From: Zychaea mexicana
Taxonomy: Eukaryota; Mucoromycota; Mucoromycetes; Mucorales; Lichtheimiaceae
Length of the DNA stretch: 63,814 nucleotides
Assembly (NCBI RefSeq): GCF_025766255.1
Contig: NW_026516849.1
Span: forward strand, 1 to 63,814
Direction: 5' to 3'
The translations under genes and the position numbers were made by a program. Under the pieces are notes generated by a model. It worked only from the letters and a program-made list of their open reading frames with translations. It made no database searches and had not been told where the DNA came from. Below, in pieces: positions 61,326-63,814 of this stretch; position 1 is the stretch's first letter; every line of letters starts with the position of its first letter.

Positions 61326-63761
61326 TTATTTGCCTTTGAACATTAATTTCAATATCTTTGACTGGTGATCAAATAAATAATTAGTAGTGTGGTATAATCG
61401 TTCCCAATAACCTCGGACCTTTGGTGACAATGGCGGTGGGCTTGAGTTGTTGTTACGTTCTCGATTGCTGCTGCTACTACTACTTGCTTTGTTGTTGTTG
61501 TTGGAAGCAGAAGCAGGAAGAGGAGATTTGCTATCGAGTTTTTCTTCTTCACTTTCTTCCAAAGAGTCCTGCCATCCAGAAAGGTTCATCAACGGGCATT
61601 TGAAATCAAAATGGGTAAAGTTGACCGGGTATGGAAATTGAATATCCAGTTTTGCCAAGGGCGTTACTTGATGATGCTGATAACGAGACAGAGAGGTACT
61701 AGGTGGTAATGGCATCACACATTGATAATAGTAGCGACTGCTGTTCTCTTCTTCTTCGGCTGGTTCTCGTTGTTGTTGTTGTTGTTGTTGTTCCGCGTTA
61801 TCAACATCATCACCAAGTTTGACAGTAAACGATAGAAATTGTGTATCCGTTTGACTTGTTGACATGCCAATGACTGCCGTCAAATTCAATGACTTGTTTG
61901 CTGTTGGAACAATGGCTTGTCTTTGCTGTTGTGAAGATCCATAACAGTATAAGAGTATTATGCCAATCAATATCAACACGAAAACCAGACGAGCGAACAG
62001 ACGGGGTTGTATCATTGCGTTCGGGTATAAGGTATTCTTGTTGCTGTTCGCTGTACCCATCCAATAAACATCCGACGTAGCAGCAGTAGCAGCAGCAGCA
62101 GTAGTAGTAGCGACATTATAATTATTATTTTTGTTGTTGTTGCTTTTGTTGTCGATATTATACTGTTCTTTGGTACGTATGACATCGAGCACTTTTTCCC
62201 GCTTGAGCGCCTTTTGACGTGATTGCCTGAGTATGCTAAAGACGGTCTGGCGGTCCAATGCAGCGAATTGATCAATCGTGAGGATTTGATAAGGTGCAGG
62301 CGTCGTCATGCTTGATGCTGCCCAGTCTTTTCCTAATCGTTGTACGAGCCCACTCGGAATTGCGCTGCTATGATTGGTGCAACGACTACTATCGTTGTTA
62401 GTGCTGCTCATCATCATTGCCGTTGTCGTCGTCGTTGTTGTGGTGGCGGTGCTGCTGGTGCTGCTGCGATAACCTTTCTTTTTCGCATTTTTTTGAAATG
62501 ATGGTGCAAGGCCCACGTCAAGTTTGGACAATGAGATATCGACGCATCTGATCTTGTATTGAGCAAGCAAGTCCGCAAATTGTGTACGTCGTTCGTCAAT
62601 GGTTGGAATGGTGTTGACAGCGGCGCCAGTATTAATAACACTAGAAGCAGGAAGAGGTGGTGGATTGGAGGCACTAGAAGAAGAAGAGACAGTAGATCTT
62701 GGGTATTGATAATGATGATGGTGTTGAGATCGAGGTCTTGTCGTAGTAGTAGTAGTAGTGGTAGCAGTGTTTCCACTTGATAGAATGGGCATGATGGGAA
62801 TGCCCAACTTTTTAAGTCGCCACAAGATGACCATGTCCTCGTCGGTTCTTAACCGGTCCTTGACATTATGTTCGTCATAGTTGTTATCGTAGAAATATAC
62901 GCAAAGATCAATTCCATTGGGTGCTTTATCCGGGTAAACAAATCCATCAAACTTCTGGCGAGCATAGACAGGAACTTGTTGTTGCTGCTGTTGCTGCCAA
63001 TCGCTTGGATATTGTCTTGCAGAATCGCACTGTAGCCAAACGTATTGCTCGATCATAAAAGTAAGGTTGTTCTTGTCTTCTGCTGTTGTCTTTTCGTTGG
63101 ACGACGACGACGACGACGACGATAATGAAGACCAGGTGAAATCTGCTTCAATGATGGACAAGCCGTTATCTTCACACGTCTCAATGATATTGTCATATTG
63201 ATCCTCTCCACCTTGATCAGGAGGCACAAGATCCATCAGCAACAAATGGTGCTTCCTTTCCTTGAACATCTTGGGATTTTGCAGCCAGGATGGTGAATCA
63301 TAATGAAATAATGTAGCAAATGCTTGAGACAGCTTTTTCATGAAATTGCGCTTGTCCTTTTCTGATGCCGCACCCATATACAGTACTCGTATGAAGCTTG
63401 GCATTTCGAATTCTTGTTCATGTGTTGTTGTTTTCTCCCCGTGTTCTTCCTCTTCTTTTTCCATTTCATCAACATCCAACAAGTCTTCCCTTTCCGTTCT
63501 TGTTGCAGCAGCAGCAGCAGCAACAGCAGCATAAGCATCCTTTTCTTGTTGTTCTATAGCATGCATTTGCTGTTCAAGGTCCTTTTGTGCGCCAAAGAGA
63601 TCCATCAATGTCTCTGACCCAGCATGTGCAACAATATCGTCGTCTGCTACTAATGCTCGTTGTTGTCGCCCTTCGTCGCTACTACTGTTGCTGTTGCTGC
63701 TGATTGCCAATTCAATAGATCCTCTACCAAAGGAATCCGAGGTTGACGACGACGACGACAC
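61326..63761 (-). CDS. Single-pass membrane protein, 811 aa, function unknown
   Basis: One uninterrupted exon. Residues 1-120 are acidic and Ser/Ala/Gln-rich with a predicted short coiled coil (QKDLEQQMHAIEQQEKDAY). Residues about 120-330 look folded: FIRVLYMGAASEKDKRNFMK, then HHLLLMDLVPP, then NGIDLCVYFYDNNYDE, then MVILWRLKKLGIPIMPILSS. The alternation of hydrophobic strands and helices is reminiscent of a degenerate nucleotide-binding fold, but a proper P-loop is absent. Long Thr, Ser, Gln and Asn runs follow. A single membrane segment (LVFVLILIGIILLYCY) lies near residues 595-612, then a 200-aa tail with two N-glycosylation-type sites (NLT, NFT). Orientation is not certain. I do not recognise the family. 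Confidence 0.75.
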   Translation of the reverse strand: MSSSSSTSDSFGRGSIELAISSNSNSSSDEGRQQRALVADDDIVAHAGSETLMDLFGAQKDLEQQMHAIEQQEKDAYAAVAAAAAATRTEREDLLDVDEMEKEEEEHGEKTTTHEQEFEMPSFIRVLYMGAASEKDKRNFMKKLSQAFATLFHYDSPSWLQNPKMFKERKHHLLLMDLVPPDQGGEDQYDNIIETCEDNGLSIIEADFTWSSLSSSSSSSSNEKTTAEDKNNLTFMIEQYVWLQCDSARQYPSDWQQQQQQQVPVYARQKFDGFVYPDKAPNGIDLCVYFYDNNYDEHNVKDRLRTDEDMVILWRLKKLGIPIMPILSSGNTATTTTTTTTRPRSQHHHHYQYPRSTVSSSSSASNPPPLPASSVINTGAAVNTIPTIDERRTQFADLLAQYKIRCVDISLSKLDVGLAPSFQKNAKKKGYRSSTSSTATTTTTTTTAMMMSSTNNDSSRCTNHSSAIPSGLVQRLGKDWAASSMTTPAPYQILTIDQFAALDRQTVFSILRQSRQKALKREKVLDVIRTKEQYNIDNKSNNNKNNNYNVATTTAAAATAATSDVYWMGTANSNKNTLYPNAMIQPRLFARLVFVLILIGIILLYCYGSSQQQRQAIVPTANKSLNLTAVIGMSTSQTDTQFLSFTVKLGDDVDNAEQQQQQQQREPAEEEENSSRYYYQCVMPLPPSTSLSRYQHHQVTPLAKLDIQFPYPVNFTHFDFKCPLMNLSGWQDSLEESEEEKLDSKSPLPASASNNNNKASSSSSSNRERNNNSSPPPLSPKVRGYWERLYHTTNYLFDHQSKILKLMFKGK

Positions 63762-63814
63762 TTGCGAATCTGGTCTTGTCGTTCTTGCTCTTCTTATGCT
63801 TCTTCTCTCTAACG

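Overview
This is a eukaryotic, almost certainly fungal window, best matching an early-diverging mould of the Mucoromycota. The evidence is the gene structure: many short introns of about 50-150 nt with GTAAGT/GTATGT-like donors and TAG/CAG acceptors. It is also the gene content: a Zn2Cys6 regulator, a bHLH regulator rich in Q/N/S/H tracts, glutathione reductase, a PP4 regulatory subunit 3 (SMEK/Psy2) gene, a FANCE-like protein and a TVP15/COPI-associated membrane protein. A diverse transposon load (Tc1/mariner, piggyBac, LINE, and a transposase-exonuclease family) completes the picture. The species cannot be named from the sequence alone.

Layout. 1-5621: a large palindromic composite. The 3' end of a Tc1/mariner-type transposase (+) abuts an array of about 35 units of roughly 40 bp. 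A short unique core follows, carrying a two-exon gene with a possible serine-recombinase fold. Then come a mirror-image array and a second transposase copy on the minus strand. 5622-14323 and 41552-50904: two copies of one segmental duplication. Each holds the decayed start of a transposase/3'-5' exonuclease gene, a LINE 3' end nested in a Tc1/mariner relic, a whole PP4R3 gene and the left end of a piggyBac element. Only the second copy retains the complete piggyBac (50457-53213) and the downstream exonuclease exons (39336-41862). 14324-35249: the conserved genic block, with a FANCE-like gene, a Zn2Cys6 factor, a coiled-coil protein of about 1,060 aa (13 exons) and a bHLH factor, interrupted by a gene-poor stretch of about 5.4 kb (27410-32888). 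35250-39335: a TE/relic zone with two further PP4R3-tail relics around an AT-rich spacer and a probable solo LTR. 53214-57294: relics, including a PP4R3 upstream-region fragment and a reading frame broken by three stops. 57295-63761: housekeeping genes again, namely glutathione reductase, the TVP15-like protein with a 10-nt micro-exon, and an 811-aa single-pass membrane protein of unknown function.

The genes do not form a pathway. The story is genome dynamics: a PP4R3 locus duplicated together with nested transposons, tail repeats that changed number between copies, one sharply diverged exon block inside otherwise near-identical copies, and a composite element whose minisatellite arms start right after a transposase stop codon. 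All exon borders were read by eye from splice signals and frame continuity, so a shift of one or two bases is possible.
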